A DNA stretch of 64,000 nucleotides from Thermoanaerobaculia bacterium. GTDB taxonomy: Bacteria; Acidobacteriota; Thermoanaerobaculia; Multivoradales; J023. Positions within the stretch are counted from its first letter, which is position 1, and each line of letters begins with the position of its first letter. Under the pieces are notes generated by a model, which made no database searches, had not been told where the DNA came from, and saw only the letters and a list, made by a program, of their open reading frames with translations. The stretch covers positions 186,001 to 250,000 of the forward strand of contig JAUIJL010000004.1 in assembly GCA_030431255.1 (NCBI GenBank). The letters run 5' to 3'. A program made the translations under genes and the position numbers. Of the stretch, positions 52,166 through 61,631 are shown piece after piece.

Positions 52166-54805
52166 TTAGACGGTGATGTCTTCCAAATCTTTCACCAGCC
52201 GCTCGGCCGACTCATAACGTTGATCCGGAGCGATTTGAAGGCATTTCAAGAGGATTTCTTCCATCTTGGGCGGGATCTCGGCCACCAAAGAGGTGGGTAC
52301 CTCGGGAGCGCCCTCCGCCATCCTGCGTCGGATCTCGTCGGAGCCGGCACCGGGATAGGGCAGCTTACCCGTCAGCATGGAGTACACCACCGCACCGAAG
52401 CTGAAGAAATCGGCGCGGGAGTCGGGCTCCCGGGCCTCCAGCTGCTCGGGGGAGAGATAACCCGGGGCTTCGATGGCCACGCCGGCGCGCACCGGCATAC
52501 CCAAGCCGAAGTCCATGATTTTCACCGTACCCAAGGTGTCGATCAGAATATTTTCGGGTTTGAGCCCGCTGTGCATCAGCTGTTGCTCATGGGCCGCAGC
52601 CAATCCTCGAGCGATTTCACGAGCGAAACGAACCCCGGCCACCACCGGCACTTGTCGCGCCTGCTCCAGCAGATAAGCCACAGTGAAGCCACGGGCGAAT
52701 TCCATCTCGATATACGGTAGACGCTCGGCCTCGCCGAAGTCCAGAACGCTCAAAACATTGGGGTGACGAATGGAACGTGCTTTGGCGACCGCCCGTTTCA
52801 GCCGCTCGAAGAGGGCGGCATCTTGCATCACCTCGGGTCGCAGCATCTTGAGACTGACGAGATCCCCCAGATCACGATCGTGGGCCTTCCACACAATGCC
52901 CATGCGCCCCGCGCCGAGCTCGTCGAGCATGTCGAAACGGCTCGCCAAAAGGACGCCGCGACGGAGGTCGGCCAGACCTCGACCCTCGCCACCGGAGCCG
53001 CCGTCGGTCAAGGCTTGGACACCGGTCATGCGACCCGCGGACTCGGAATCCACCAAATAAAGCGGCTGCGGGCTGAGGATGCCCCGTTGGCCTTTGACCT
53101 GGACCTGTGCCCGTTGAAAAAGCTGTCCGAGCTCGGAATACACCTGCTTAGAAAAGTAAAGCCCCCCGGGCGATGCCTCGCGCATCAAGCTTTCCAAGAT
53201 CTGGACGGGAACACCGGCCACCGCCGGACCGGAGGACACCGAGCCGCTGATCATCGGTCCGCTGGAAAGGGCCACCACCGGCGGGCTCGGCTCGTCGAAG
53301 ACGTTGTCCCGCTCCGAAAGGGTAAGCATCACCTCCGTCGCCGCGCAGAAGGCACGCCAGGTGCAATGCTCACCCTCGAAGGCGAGCAAAACCCGATGCC
53401 CCTGAATCGACATGACGTCACCCTTTTGGGTCCGGGTGGAGGTGGAGATCTTCTGAAGATCTCGACCCAGTCGATTGATGTTCTCTTCGGCGTCGTAGCC
53501 GATTTTGGGATCCGCGTAGCGACGCATCTCCACGCCCACCACACAAAGGTGCCCGGCCTTCGCCGCGCTCTGAGCGCTTTCTTGGGCGGGCTCGGGCAAC
53601 AATCGGGACACCCGGCCGACCACGAACTCCACCGCGGATTTCTCGCGGAGCTGAGCGAAGAGCTCACTGACGGCCTGTGAAATGCGTTTGGCGTCGCCGC
53701 TACCGGTCGGCAGCTGAACATCCCAATGCCCTTGGACCCCATGAGTCACGGCGTCGGCCAAACGGGTGAACGGGCGATACACCCAGGACGCCAAACCGAA
53801 AGCCAGCAAAGCTCCGGCCAGCAGCGCAAGCCCACCCGCCGCCAACGCCACACCGCTGATGGTGTTGAAGCTCTGGAGGGTATCCCCCAAGGAAGTCAAC
53901 GACGCGGCGGCTCCCACCGAGCCCCCCGCCGCATCCCTCAAGGGCGCCATGAACGCGGTCCAGGTCTCGCCGCCGAGCTCGATCTCCACGCGATCGACCA
54001 CCTCGCCCTCCTCCATCACCCGACCGAGGACATCCCCTTGCTTTCTCAATGCCGCCACCAGCTCCTGGGACGCGCCGTCATCGAGAGTTGAGGCTGCGGG
54101 CGCGGGTCCGACGCCGGACTCGGCGAGGAAAACGATTTCAGCGCCGCCCGTACGTTTGATTTGGGCGGCCAGGGTGTTGTTGATGGAATACGCGACGACG
54201 ATATATCCCACCAGCTCGAATTGGCGCACCAGCGGCACGGCCAAGGCGTGGTAGAGCTGATCCTGCTGTTGCCAAACCCCGGACGCCTTGCTTTCTTTCA
54301 ATGCCAGCGCCACCAGCGGAGTGGACGACAAATCCTCACCGCTGGCGCTGCGGTCGTCCGTGCGGGTCAGCACCACCCCGTTGCGATCCAGCACCACCGC
54401 CAAATCAAACGTCAGCAGATCCTGATACTCCTCGACGGACGCGAGAATCGCCGCTTCGTCTCGAGCTTGGGCCGCCGCGGCCAGGTAGGAGGTCAGGACT
54501 TGATCGGTCGAAAAAATGCGGGAAATCAAATTCAGCCGCAAATATCGCTGCTGTTGGAGAATCGAGAGCACCGCATTGCTGCCGGGAAGCACCTTATCGA
54601 TAGTGGCGCGAGCGGTTTCGGCCCGCTCCTTGGCAGTCACCAAAGCCGTGCTTCCGGCAATCACTCCGGCCACCAAGACCACCATCAGCACCAGCAAGAG
54701 CGCCAGCTTGATCGTCCCCGATCCCCCGGTCGAGCCGGCGCCTCGGGTACCGCTCTTGGCCGGCCTACCCGGTTTAAGTTTCTTTGCCTTGGGTTGCTTG
54801 GCCAT
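52166..54805 (-). CDS. Cache-HAMP-cyclase-like protein with C-terminal pseudokinase
   Basis: 879 residues from ATG 54805, with GGGGAG 8 bases upstream. Order: basic N-terminus, TM helix (32-55), large periplasmic Cache-like sensor (about 60-310), second TM (318-340), HAMP linker (341-390), a degenerate class III cyclase-like domain (about 415-590; V-G-V-E-M-R-R-Y, G-D-V-M-S-I-Q-G-H-R-V-L-L-A-F), and a kinase domain (623-879). The kinase keeps G-A-G-R-M-G, Lys653 and D-F-G (765-767), but the H-R-D triad reads H745-S-G747, so the catalytic Asp is missing, and the alpha-C Glu position appears to be Ala672. It should bind nucleotide but not phosphorylate: a sensory pseudokinase. Confidence 0.82.
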   Translation of the reverse strand: MAKQPKAKKLKPGRPAKSGTRGAGSTGGSGTIKLALLLVLMVVLVAGVIAGSTALVTAKERAETARATIDKVLPGSNAVLSILQQQRYLRLNLISRIFSTDQVLTSYLAAAAQARDEAAILASVEEYQDLLTFDLAVVLDRNGVVLTRTDDRSASGEDLSSTPLVALALKESKASGVWQQQDQLYHALAVPLVRQFELVGYIVVAYSINNTLAAQIKRTGGAEIVFLAESGVGPAPAASTLDDGASQELVAALRKQGDVLGRVMEEGEVVDRVEIELGGETWTAFMAPLRDAAGGSVGAAASLTSLGDTLQSFNTISGVALAAGGLALLAGALLAFGLASWVYRPFTRLADAVTHGVQGHWDVQLPTGSGDAKRISQAVSELFAQLREKSAVEFVVGRVSRLLPEPAQESAQSAAKAGHLCVVGVEMRRYADPKIGYDAEENINRLGRDLQKISTSTRTQKGDVMSIQGHRVLLAFEGEHCTWRAFCAATEVMLTLSERDNVFDEPSPPVVALSSGPMISGSVSSGPAVAGVPVQILESLMREASPGGLYFSKQVYSELGQLFQRAQVQVKGQRGILSPQPLYLVDSESAGRMTGVQALTDGGSGGEGRGLADLRRGVLLASRFDMLDELGAGRMGIVWKAHDRDLGDLVSLKMLRPEVMQDAALFERLKRAVAKARSIRHPNVLSVLDFGEAERLPYIEMEFARGFTVAYLLEQARQVPVVAGVRFAREIARGLAAAHEQQLMHSGLKPENILIDTLGTVKIMDFGLGMPVRAGVAIEAPGYLSPEQLEAREPDSRADFFSFGAVVYSMLTGKLPYPGAGSDEIRRRMAEGAPEVPTSLVAEIPPKMEEILLKCLQIAPDQRYESAERLVKDLEDITV

Positions 54806-55012
54806 TCCGATCACTCCCCGCCACCGCTGAGGTGGGCTGGAAACCGTGTAGATGAGGATTTCAATCCGGTGAGGCGAGACTTTATCAGACCCCAGGGCCG
54901 AAGACTGGGCGAAGAAGACCGGGCGAAGAAGACCGTGAACAACACCTGTTCAGCCGACACTCGCGCCCACCCCCCCTTGCCGTCGGCGGCTTCCAATGGT
55001 CAGATTGGCGAC

Positions 55013-56173
55013 ATGAATTCCACTCATCCCAGAGAAGGCACCAGCCCCGGACGAGTCGATCGAGAAGCGGCCGATCTGGACACGGAGTCACTCGTTCGAC
55101 GGGTGACCGCTTTCGTCGGCCAAGGTACAGGAAGCTTCGAAACGCTGGCCCGAGAAGCCTTCGACTTTCAATATCACCGCGTGGCTCCCTTCCGTCGCCT
55201 CTGCGATCATCGCGGCCTGACCCCTCAATCCCTCGATCCGTTCGATTGGACCCGCATCCCGGCGGTGCCGGTCATGGCGTTTCGCCGCCAGAAGCTACAC
55301 GCCGCCGAACCGGTGGAAATCTTTCGCTCCAGCGGCACCACCGGCGGAGCACAAGCACGCAGCGTGCACTACCATCCCTTCCCCGATCTGTACCGGCGGG
55401 TGATCGACGCGACCTTCCCCCATGCGTGTCTGCCGGCGGACTGCCCCCCCGGCCGTCGCCCCATGCTCTCCTTGGTGCCCTCGCGCTCGACGGTCCCCGA
55501 TTCCAGTCTCGGCTTCATGTGTGAGCACATCGTGAATCGCTTCGCGACCGCCGGCTCCGTGGTCGCGATGGGAGCCGATGGTCTGGACGCGGACGCGGCC
55601 AATACCTGGGTAGACGGCTTGCGAGGTAGACCCGGCACCATCCTCACCACCGCTTTCGCGCTGTCCTATTGGCTCGATGCCCTTGAGCAAGCGGGTCTGA
55701 GGAAAGAGTTGCCGAAGGGCTCGACTCTGTTTGAAACCGGCGGTTTTAAAGGCCGTGCGCGGGAGCTTGAACGCAGAGAGCTGCTCGAACGCATTGAGCG
55801 GCTCTTGGGCCTGTCCCCGCGGACCGTCGTCCGCGAATACGGCATGACCGAGCTCACCGGCCACTTCTATACCGATGTGTTGCACGGTGGGCATCCCGAT
55901 CGCTTCGTGGTGCCACCGTTCATGCGAGTCCGCATGTTGGATCCCGAATCGTTGACGGAGGTGCCTGCGGGAGAGCCCGGCCTGGTCTCGTTCTTCGACC
56001 TGAGCAACGTCGGCTCCATACTGCACGTCATCACCCAAGATCTCGGCATTTCGGAGCCCTCCGGGGCGGATACCGGGACGTCCGAATTCTGGCTCCTGGG
56101 TCGTGCCGACGACGCTCAGCTGCGAGGCTGCTCCCTGACCGCCGAGGAATTGAATAGCCCCAACATGTTATGA
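55013..56173 (+). CDS. LuxE-like acyl-protein synthetase/ligase
   Basis: 386 residues from ATG 55013; the open frame continues upstream but crosses the divergent kinase gene. LuxE/PaaK-type adenylating features: F-R-S-S-G-T-T-G-G at about 103-111 (the P-loop-like ATP site), F-E-T-G-G-F-K-G-R, and V-R-E-Y-G-M-T-E-L near residue 280. LuxE enzymes activate fatty acids in bioluminescence, but stand-alone homologues in non-luminous bacteria are annotated as acyl-protein synthetases with unknown acceptors. No lux reductase or acyl transferase gene is nearby. Confidence 0.83.
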   Translation: MNSTHPREGTSPGRVDREAADLDTESLVRRVTAFVGQGTGSFETLAREAFDFQYHRVAPFRRLCDHRGLTPQSLDPFDWTRIPAVPVMAFRRQKLHAAEPVEIFRSSGTTGGAQARSVHYHPFPDLYRRVIDATFPHACLPADCPPGRRPMLSLVPSRSTVPDSSLGFMCEHIVNRFATAGSVVAMGADGLDADAANTWVDGLRGRPGTILTTAFALSYWLDALEQAGLRKELPKGSTLFETGGFKGRARELERRELLERIERLLGLSPRTVVREYGMTELTGHFYTDVLHGGHPDRFVVPPFMRVRMLDPESLTEVPAGEPGLVSFFDLSNVGSILHVITQDLGISEPSGADTGTSEFWLLGRADDAQLRGCSLTAEELNSPNML

Positions 56174-56283
56174 TCCCGCCTCCCCCCGAGGGTCGGCGGC
56201 CCGAAGTCGGTAATCCGAATTTCACCATCCCTAAACTGTTGACGAAAGCCCAGGCCAGGGCAGCGTGAGCCAAAGGAATCGCT

Positions 56284-56634
56284 ATGGAAATCGATTTGAG
56301 GAAAGTTGAGGACGTGATCATCCTCGACATGACGGGTCGCTTGACGGCCGGTATCGGCGACATTGTGCTCCAAGAGGCGATGAACCAGCTGGTTGCCGAC
56401 GATTGGAAGAAAATCCTGCTGAACCTTTCAAAGGTGAGCAAAATCGACAGCGCCGGCATCGGTGAGCTGATGGCGTCGGTGAAGCTCGCTCGTCGTTTTG
56501 GATGCGACGCTCGGCTGTTGAATGTTCAAGGACAAGTGCTGCGCATCCTGGAGCTCTCCCAGCTTCTGCCGCTCCTGGACGTGTACCAGAGCGAAGAGGA
56601 CGCGATCACTTCGTTTGCCGCGTCGGCCGAGTAG
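56284..56634 (+). CDS. STAS-domain anti-sigma factor antagonist
   Basis: 116 residues, a single STAS domain. The phosphorylatable Ser56 lies in K-I-D-S-A-G-I-G-E-L, as in SpoIIAA/RsbV proteins, with V-I-I-L-D-M-T-G-R-L at the N-terminus. It would be switched by an RsbW-type kinase, which is not encoded in the window. Preceded by a 110-bp gap after the LuxE-like gene, with AAAGGAAT near the start. Confidence 0.92.
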   Translation: MEIDLRKVEDVIILDMTGRLTAGIGDIVLQEAMNQLVADDWKKILLNLSKVSKIDSAGIGELMASVKLARRFGCDARLLNVQGQVLRILELSQLLPLLDVYQSEEDAITSFAASAE

Positions 56635-56696
56635 TCGCAGAATCGACCCGAAGGTCGCCATAGGCCCCGTAACCGGCACGAGAGCCCTCCAACCAG

Positions 56697-57395
56697 ATGA
56701 CGGTCAAGACTTTCACTTGCAAAAGCTGCGGCGACGATTTCACCCTCAAGACCGAGGTGCTGGCCAGGTATCCCGGCTGGACCCCCTCCGTCTGCCTGAA
56801 GTGTCGGGACAAGAGCCGAGGTCCCTCGGCTAAGCGTTCCAGCTCCGGCACCAAGGGCAGACCGGCCCAGAAACGACCCCGGAGATCGTCCCGTCAAAAG
56901 GGATCCGCCAAAGAAGAGCTGCTGCCGGTGGCCGCCGTGTTGGAGAAATATTCCGAAGGCCCATTCGACGGGCTGTTTACGGATGGCGCCTGCTCGGGCA
57001 ATCCCGGGCCGGGCGGCTGGGGAGTCGTCTGGGTGCGCAACAACGAGGTGTTGCAACAGGATTACGGCCACGAGGAGCGGACCACCAACAATCGGATGGA
57101 GCTCCAGGCGCTGATCGCCGCCTATTCCATGCTGCCCAACGATGCCGAGGTCGATATCTGGAGCGATTCGAATCTCTGTGTTCGAACCGTCAACGAATGG
57201 GCCGCGGGCTGGCAGAAACGAGGTTGGCGTCGAAAGACGGGTCCCGTGGAAAACCTCGACCTGGTGAAGGAAGCCTTTCAGCTTTCTCGAAAACACCCAG
57301 GGGTCACCTTGCGCTGGATCAAGGCCCACAACGGCTCCCGTTGGAACGAATACGCCGACGCCCTGGCCACGGCCTTCCTGCGCGACGAGCTCTAG
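56697..57395 (+). CDS. rnhA: ribonuclease HI with N-terminal zinc-ribbon-like segment
   Basis: 232 residues. The C-terminal 150 form a complete RNase H1 domain with Asp96 (F-T-D-G-A-C-S-G-N-P-G-P-G-G-W-G), Glu135 (N-N-R-M-E-L), Asp157 (W-S-D-S), His211 (K-A-H-N-G) and Asp221 (E-Y-A-D-A-L-A), so it should cut RNA in RNA-DNA hybrids. The first 40 residues carry Cys8-x2-Cys11 and Cys33-x2-Cys36, a zinc-ribbon-like knuckle, then a basic linker (about 41-70) that may bind nucleic acid. This N-terminal part differs from the caulimovirus VP-type hybrid-binding domain usually fused to RNase H1. Confidence 0.9.
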   Translation: MTVKTFTCKSCGDDFTLKTEVLARYPGWTPSVCLKCRDKSRGPSAKRSSSGTKGRPAQKRPRRSSRQKGSAKEELLPVAAVLEKYSEGPFDGLFTDGACSGNPGPGGWGVVWVRNNEVLQQDYGHEERTTNNRMELQALIAAYSMLPNDAEVDIWSDSNLCVRTVNEWAAGWQKRGWRRKTGPVENLDLVKEAFQLSRKHPGVTLRWIKAHNGSRWNEYADALATAFLRDEL

Positions 57396-57402
57396 CCCGA
57401 GG

Positions 57403-59193
57403 CTAGCGACGGAGGCGAGCGCGGGGAGGAATCTCCGCCACGTCGCGGGCGGATAGCCGATCTCCGAGCTTCACCAAGCGCGAGCCTTCGATGGGCTCCA
57501 TGGGAAGTGGCTCGTCCCACCCTCGCTTCTTCGACACCGTCCTCAGCTTTCGCAGCAAGCGAGCTGTCACCTCGACCGCGGCCATACGAACCCGCCTAGA
57601 CGTGCCTTGGTGGGTGATACGCACACAGAATGCGACCCGTGCCGAGGGCAACGGCCCGAACCCGATGTAGTTGACATGGAATCCGTAGCGGGGATCCGAA
57701 GCGGTTCCCGTCTTCATGGCGACCGGGAATCCTGGGGTGCGGACCCGCATGGCAGTGCCACGTTCCACCACCGAAATCATGCTGTGGGTGAGGGCTTCGA
57801 CCATTTCGGGCTCGAGCACCTGCCGATCTCGGCCCCGCGGCAAGAGCTCAGGGTGCAGCCCCAGCTTGCCGTCCTTGGAATGTAGCAATGTCGGCTCGGG
57901 CATGACCCCTCCGTTGGCCACCGTCGCCGCCATCAACGCCGCATGCAGAGGGGTAATTTCCGTGTCTTGCAGTCCGATGGCGAGGTCCGCCAATTGTCGC
58001 TCATCACCCAGTGCCCGCAGGATCTTCCCGCCCTCGAAAGGCCCCAAAGGACGGTCGAATCCGAATCGGCGAAGCTCCTCGAGCAACCTCGGACGGCCGA
58101 TTTCCGCCGCCAGGTTAGCGAAACCCACGTTGCAAGAAACCGCCAAAGCACGATCCAAGGTCCGAAGTCTTCCAGCGATCACCGGGCAATAGAGTGGCGT
58201 CCCGTCATAAAGCTCATGACCGCGGCACTGCATATTGTGGAATGCACGATCCGGATCGAGCCCGCTCCGCATGTAGGCGGCAGTGGTAATGAGCTTGGCA
58301 ATCGACGCCGGCTCGCGCTCTTGATTGAACGCCGGCGTTCCCGGCTCCCGGCGGTGGGAGCGACGATCACTCACTGCGGCGAGAATCTCGCCGGTCATCG
58401 GATCCACCAAGACGATAGAGCCTCGGAAGCGGCCGAAGGACTCGTAAGCCAGCTTCGACAGCTCGAGATCGAGGCTGGTCCTCACCGACCCGGCCTCTGA
58501 ATAGGCTTCCACGTGCTGGGTAAGATCCTTGGGAATCCATTCTGGACGAGCCCCGTGGCTGATTTCCAGCCGGCCGCTTTCGAGCCACCCCAAGGGTCGA
58601 CCCGTACGATCACGAACCGCGACCCCTGCGGAGCTCTTCTCCAAGTGGTGGGCAACTCTCTGCACGAGAAGTCCCTGACGGCCGATTTCGCGATCCAGCC
58701 CAACATCCAGACCAGATGAGCGTAGCTTGGCGGAGGTTTCGTCGCCGTTTTCGATGTGCGCGGCCACCGTCACCCAGGGAATGGTCGGACGTCCGAGAGC
58801 CTCCGCTAGATCCGTGAGCCGCAGCACCGCCCCGAATTCAGCCCGCTCGAAAGCCGCGCGAATAATCAAGGGTAGATCAAAGCCACGGGCGTCCAGACGG
58901 GAGCGTTCTGCCGGAGTCAGAGCGCCGGCGGAATCTTCTGCAAAAGCGGAAGCGATCCGTAGACCGGCTCGGACACGGGCGCCTTCTATGGAGTGATCAC
59001 ACCAAGGCAGCAGCTTTTCTTCGGCTTGTCGGAAATCGCCCTCGGCCAACAGCTGCTCTGCCTGCTCAATGGCTGCCCTGGCCTCGAATAAACGTAGGCC
59101 CGACAGGATCCCAAAACCCACGAAGAGGGGCAGGATCCAAAGCACGAGACGGCGAAGCTTGAGGGGGGCGAGAGAGCGGTGATACATCAGCAA
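57403..59193 (-). CDS. penicillin-binding protein-type D,D-transpeptidase
   Basis: 596 residues from TTG 59193, with GGAAGG 7 bases upstream; ATG 59187 is the alternative. One N-terminal helix (about 14-33) anchors a periplasmic protein. The transpeptidase domain has S297-I-A-K300, S353-C-N355 and K494-T-G, all three active-site motifs in order. The 250 residues between anchor and catalytic domain lack the usual PBP dimerisation motifs and begin with TPR-like helices (A-A-I-E-Q-A-E-Q-L-L-A-E-G-D-F). It resembles FtsI/PBP2-class enzymes loosely, so a specialised peptidoglycan crosslinking role is likely. Convergent with rnhA, 7 bp apart. Confidence 0.85.
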   Translation of the reverse strand: MLMYHRSLAPLKLRRLVLWILPLFVGFGILSGLRLFEARAAIEQAEQLLAEGDFRQAEEKLLPWCDHSIEGARVRAGLRIASAFAEDSAGALTPAERSRLDARGFDLPLIIRAAFERAEFGAVLRLTDLAEALGRPTIPWVTVAAHIENGDETSAKLRSSGLDVGLDREIGRQGLLVQRVAHHLEKSSAGVAVRDRTGRPLGWLESGRLEISHGARPEWIPKDLTQHVEAYSEAGSVRTSLDLELSKLAYESFGRFRGSIVLVDPMTGEILAAVSDRRSHRREPGTPAFNQEREPASIAKLITTAAYMRSGLDPDRAFHNMQCRGHELYDGTPLYCPVIAGRLRTLDRALAVSCNVGFANLAAEIGRPRLLEELRRFGFDRPLGPFEGGKILRALGDERQLADLAIGLQDTEITPLHAALMAATVANGGVMPEPTLLHSKDGKLGLHPELLPRGRDRQVLEPEMVEALTHSMISVVERGTAMRVRTPGFPVAMKTGTASDPRYGFHVNYIGFGPLPSARVAFCVRITHQGTSRRVRMAAVEVTARLLRKLRTVSKKRGWDEPLPMEPIEGSRLVKLGDRLSARDVAEIPPRARLRR

Positions 59194-59330
59194 CGTTCTA
59201 CCTTCCAGTCGGAAGGCCCACTATACACAAAAGCCCAAAGCCCTTCAAATAAAGGCTTTGAGCATCTTTAGACGACCTGGAGAACGCAAAGGAGGCGACC
59301 GGGGGAACGTAACCTTCAAAGGGCCATCCA

Positions 59331-59359
59331 TGGAAAAGGCCGCCCGATGGGCGGCCTTT
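59331..59359 (-). terminator. terminator of the ribosomal/rpoA operon
   Basis: Perfect 11-bp stem AAAGGCCGCCC / GGGCGGCCTTT with loop GAT at 59335-59359, followed on the minus strand by a short T-run. It lies 36 bp after the rplQ stop and 137 bp before the transpeptidase start, and is symmetric enough to work from both sides. Confidence 0.85.
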
Positions 59360-59395
59360 CCTCGACTCGAGCTACCGACCTCGGCGACGACTAGC

Positions 59396-59779
59396 TTATT
59401 CGTCGTCGGAACTTAAGCTCGGCTCGTAGTCCACCAGCTCGAGAATCGCCATTTCCGCACCGTCTCCTTTGCGCGGACCGAGCTTGAGCACCCGGGTGTA
59501 TCCGCCGTTACGGTCTTCCATGCGAGGGGCGATGTCGTCGAAAAGCTTCTTGACCAGCTCGCGGCTGCTGATCCACTGACGCACTTGGCGCCGAGCGTGG
59601 ACTGTGCCGCGTTTTCCTTTGGTCACACACTTCTCAAAGATCGGCTGAAGCTCTTTGGCTTTGGGCAGGGTCGTTGTGATTCGACCGTGCTCTACCAGAG
59701 ACGACAGCTGGTTCCGGAAAAGGGCGCGACGATGGGCCGAGTTGCGGCCGAGTCGTCTTCCGCGAATTGAATGACGCAT
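59396..59779 (-). CDS. rplQ: 50S ribosomal protein L17
   Basis: 127 residues: M-R-H-S-I-R-G-R-R-L-G-R-N-S-A-H-R followed by R-N-Q-L-S-S-L-V-E-H-G-R-I-T-T-T and G-G-Y-T-R-V-L-K-L-G-P-R-K-G-D, all diagnostic of L17. A short acidic C-terminal extension is present. It is the last gene of the adk-to-rplQ operon, 19 bp after rpoA, as in most bacteria. Confidence 0.97.
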   Translation of the reverse strand: MRHSIRGRRLGRNSAHRRALFRNQLSSLVEHGRITTTLPKAKELQPIFEKCVTKGKRGTVHARRQVRQWISSRELVKKLFDDIAPRMEDRNGGYTRVLKLGPRKGDGAEMAILELVDYEPSLSSDDE

Positions 59780-59798
59780 TTTCCTATCTCCTCAGAGC

Positions 59799-60791
59799 TC
59801 AGACCGACATCTCGAGTCCGGCAGGCGGATGCTCGGGAACGTCCATTCCAAAGCTCAGTCCGAGCTTGCCCAGGACGTCCTGGAGCTCTTCGAGCGACTT
59901 CTTGCCGAAGTTCTTGGTTTCGAGCATCTCTTTCTCCGCCCGACGAACCAAATCCCGAAGGGTATGGATATTCGCGTTCTTCAAGCAATTGGCGGAGCGA
60001 ACCGAAAGGTCGAGCTCATCGATGGATTTGGCCAGGAGCTTGTCGAGGGTGGACAGCTCTTCGGAGTGAGCGGCCGGAGCCTCTTCCCGCATGCTCTCTT
60101 CGGCATGGGTGAAAATGCCCAATTGGTCGCGCAACAACATGGCCGCCAACGACAACGACTCCTCAGGAGCCACGGTGCCGTTGGTGTGGATGTCCAAGGA
60201 CAGCTTCTCGTAGTCCGTGGCACGACCCACACGGGCGGCCTCGACCCGGAAGTTGACTCGCTTCACCGGCGAGTGCACCGAGTCGATGGGAATCCAGCCG
60301 ATGCCCATGGTCTCGTCAAAGTTCTTGTCGGCGGTCACGTAGCCGCGACCTTGTTTCACCTGGATCTGCATCCGCATGTGTCCCTCTTCGTTGAGGGTCG
60401 CGATGGGCAGCTCAGGATCGACGATGGTGACCGAGGGATCCCCTTCGAGATCACCGGCCACGACCGCGCCGGGGCCTTTCACGTCGAGGGTCAAGAAGCG
60501 CGGCTCCTCACCTTCGAGACGAATCGGCACCTGACGCAAGTTGAGGATGATGTCGGTGACATCCTCGACCACTCCGGGAACCGACGAGAACTCGTGCAGA
60601 ACCCCTTCGATATGGATCGCCGTGACCGCCGCGCCCTCGATGGAAGACAACAGGGATCGGCGCAACGCATTGCCGACGGTAGTGGCGAAACCCCGTTCAA
60701 AGGGCTGAGCCGAGAACGTTGCAGAAGTCGGCGAGGCCGTCTCTTTGTCGATATCGACACGTTTCGGCCGTTGAAAACCTTTCCAGAGCAT
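59799..60791 (-). CDS. rpoA: RNA polymerase alpha subunit
   Basis: 330 residues from ATG 60791, with AAGGAG 5 bases upstream; an upstream in-frame ATG at 60827 is not supported. The N-terminal dimerisation domain has A-T-T-V-G-N-A-L-R-R-S-L-L-S-S and H-E-F-S-S-V-P-G-V-V-E-D. The C-terminal domain (about 250-325) has the conserved L-D-L-S-V-R-S-A-N-C-L-K and L-R-D-L-V-R-R helices, which contact DNA and activators. Normal length and operon position between rpsD and rplQ. Confidence 0.98.
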   Translation of the reverse strand: MLWKGFQRPKRVDIDKETASPTSATFSAQPFERGFATTVGNALRRSLLSSIEGAAVTAIHIEGVLHEFSSVPGVVEDVTDIILNLRQVPIRLEGEEPRFLTLDVKGPGAVVAGDLEGDPSVTIVDPELPIATLNEEGHMRMQIQVKQGRGYVTADKNFDETMGIGWIPIDSVHSPVKRVNFRVEAARVGRATDYEKLSLDIHTNGTVAPEESLSLAAMLLRDQLGIFTHAEESMREEAPAAHSEELSTLDKLLAKSIDELDLSVRSANCLKNANIHTLRDLVRRAEKEMLETKNFGKKSLEELQDVLGKLGLSFGMDVPEHPPAGLEMSV

Positions 60792-60832
60792 GGAATCTCC
60801 TTCCTGGAGCCTAGTACCAGGCCCCATTCACA

Positions 60833-61462
60833 TCAGCGGCTGTACAACTCGACGATCAGCTGCTCTTGGATCGGGATCTTGATATCTTCGCGGGTCGGCA
60901 CATTGCGGACCGTGCCCGTGAAGCTCTCAGCGTCGAGCTCGAGCCAACCGGGAATTCCTCGTCCGCGAGCGGAATCAACCGCGCCACGGATAAATTCGTT
61001 CTTGCGACTCGCCTCTTTGACGGTGATCACCTGATTCGGGTCGACCGTGAAAGACGGAATCGTCACTTTCTTACCATCGACCAGGATATGACCGTGGCGC
61101 ACCAGCTGGCGGGCCTGAGCTCGGGAGGAACCGAAACCGAGACTGTAGGCCACGTTGTCCAAACGGCGCTCCAGCAGCACCAACAAATTCTCGCCGGTAA
61201 TGCCCTTCAAGCGATCTGCTTTTTTGAAGTAGTTCCGGAACTGCCGCTCCTGAACGCCATAGATGCGCTTGACCTTCTGCTTCTCGCGCAGCTGCAAGCC
61301 GTAACCCATGGTACGGCGACCCCGCCGTTGACCGTGCTGACCCGGCGGATAGGCCCGGCGCTCGATCGCGCATTTTTCTTTAAAACAACGGTCGCCTTTG
61401 AGGAAGAGCTTCATGCGCTCCCGGCGACAGAGTCGACAGACTGCACCCGTGTATCTAGCCAA
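60833..61462 (-). CDS. rpsD: 30S ribosomal protein S4
   Basis: 209 residues: [15 protein letters not shown], then the S4 RNA-binding domain with [22 protein letters not shown] (given in parts) and H-G-H-I-L-V-D-G-K. The N-terminal C-R-L-C..C pattern with Cys31 suggests a zinc-binding (C+) S4 paralogue. A 169-bp gap without a gene separates it from rpsK upstream. Confidence 0.97.
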   Translation of the reverse strand: MARYTGAVCRLCRRERMKLFLKGDRCFKEKCAIERRAYPPGQHGQRRGRRTMGYGLQLREKQKVKRIYGVQERQFRNYFKKADRLKGITGENLLVLLERRLDNVAYSLGFGSSRAQARQLVRHGHILVDGKKVTIPSFTVDPNQVITVKEASRKNEFIRGAVDSARGRGIPGWLELDAESFTGTVRNVPTREDIKIPIQEQLIVELYSR

Positions 61463-61631
61463 CGTTCTACTCCTTCGTTGGATGGGTTGGGTCGGCGAAA
61501 GCCGCCCGACCTTGTCCTGAAGCTACAGGACACGAATTCTTCGAGATTCCGACGACTCGACGTCCGGATGCCACAACGGCAAGCCGGAATTGCGATTCGT
61601 CCGATGGTATGGGGTTGGAGAGCCAGATCCG

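Noticed and set aside
54161-55012. N-terminal extension of the LuxE-like frame
   Set aside because: This part lies antisense to the Cache-kinase gene; translation should begin at ATG 55013.
55013-56173. A bioluminescence (lux) locus
   Set aside because: Only a LuxE-like gene is present; luxAB, luxC and luxD are absent.
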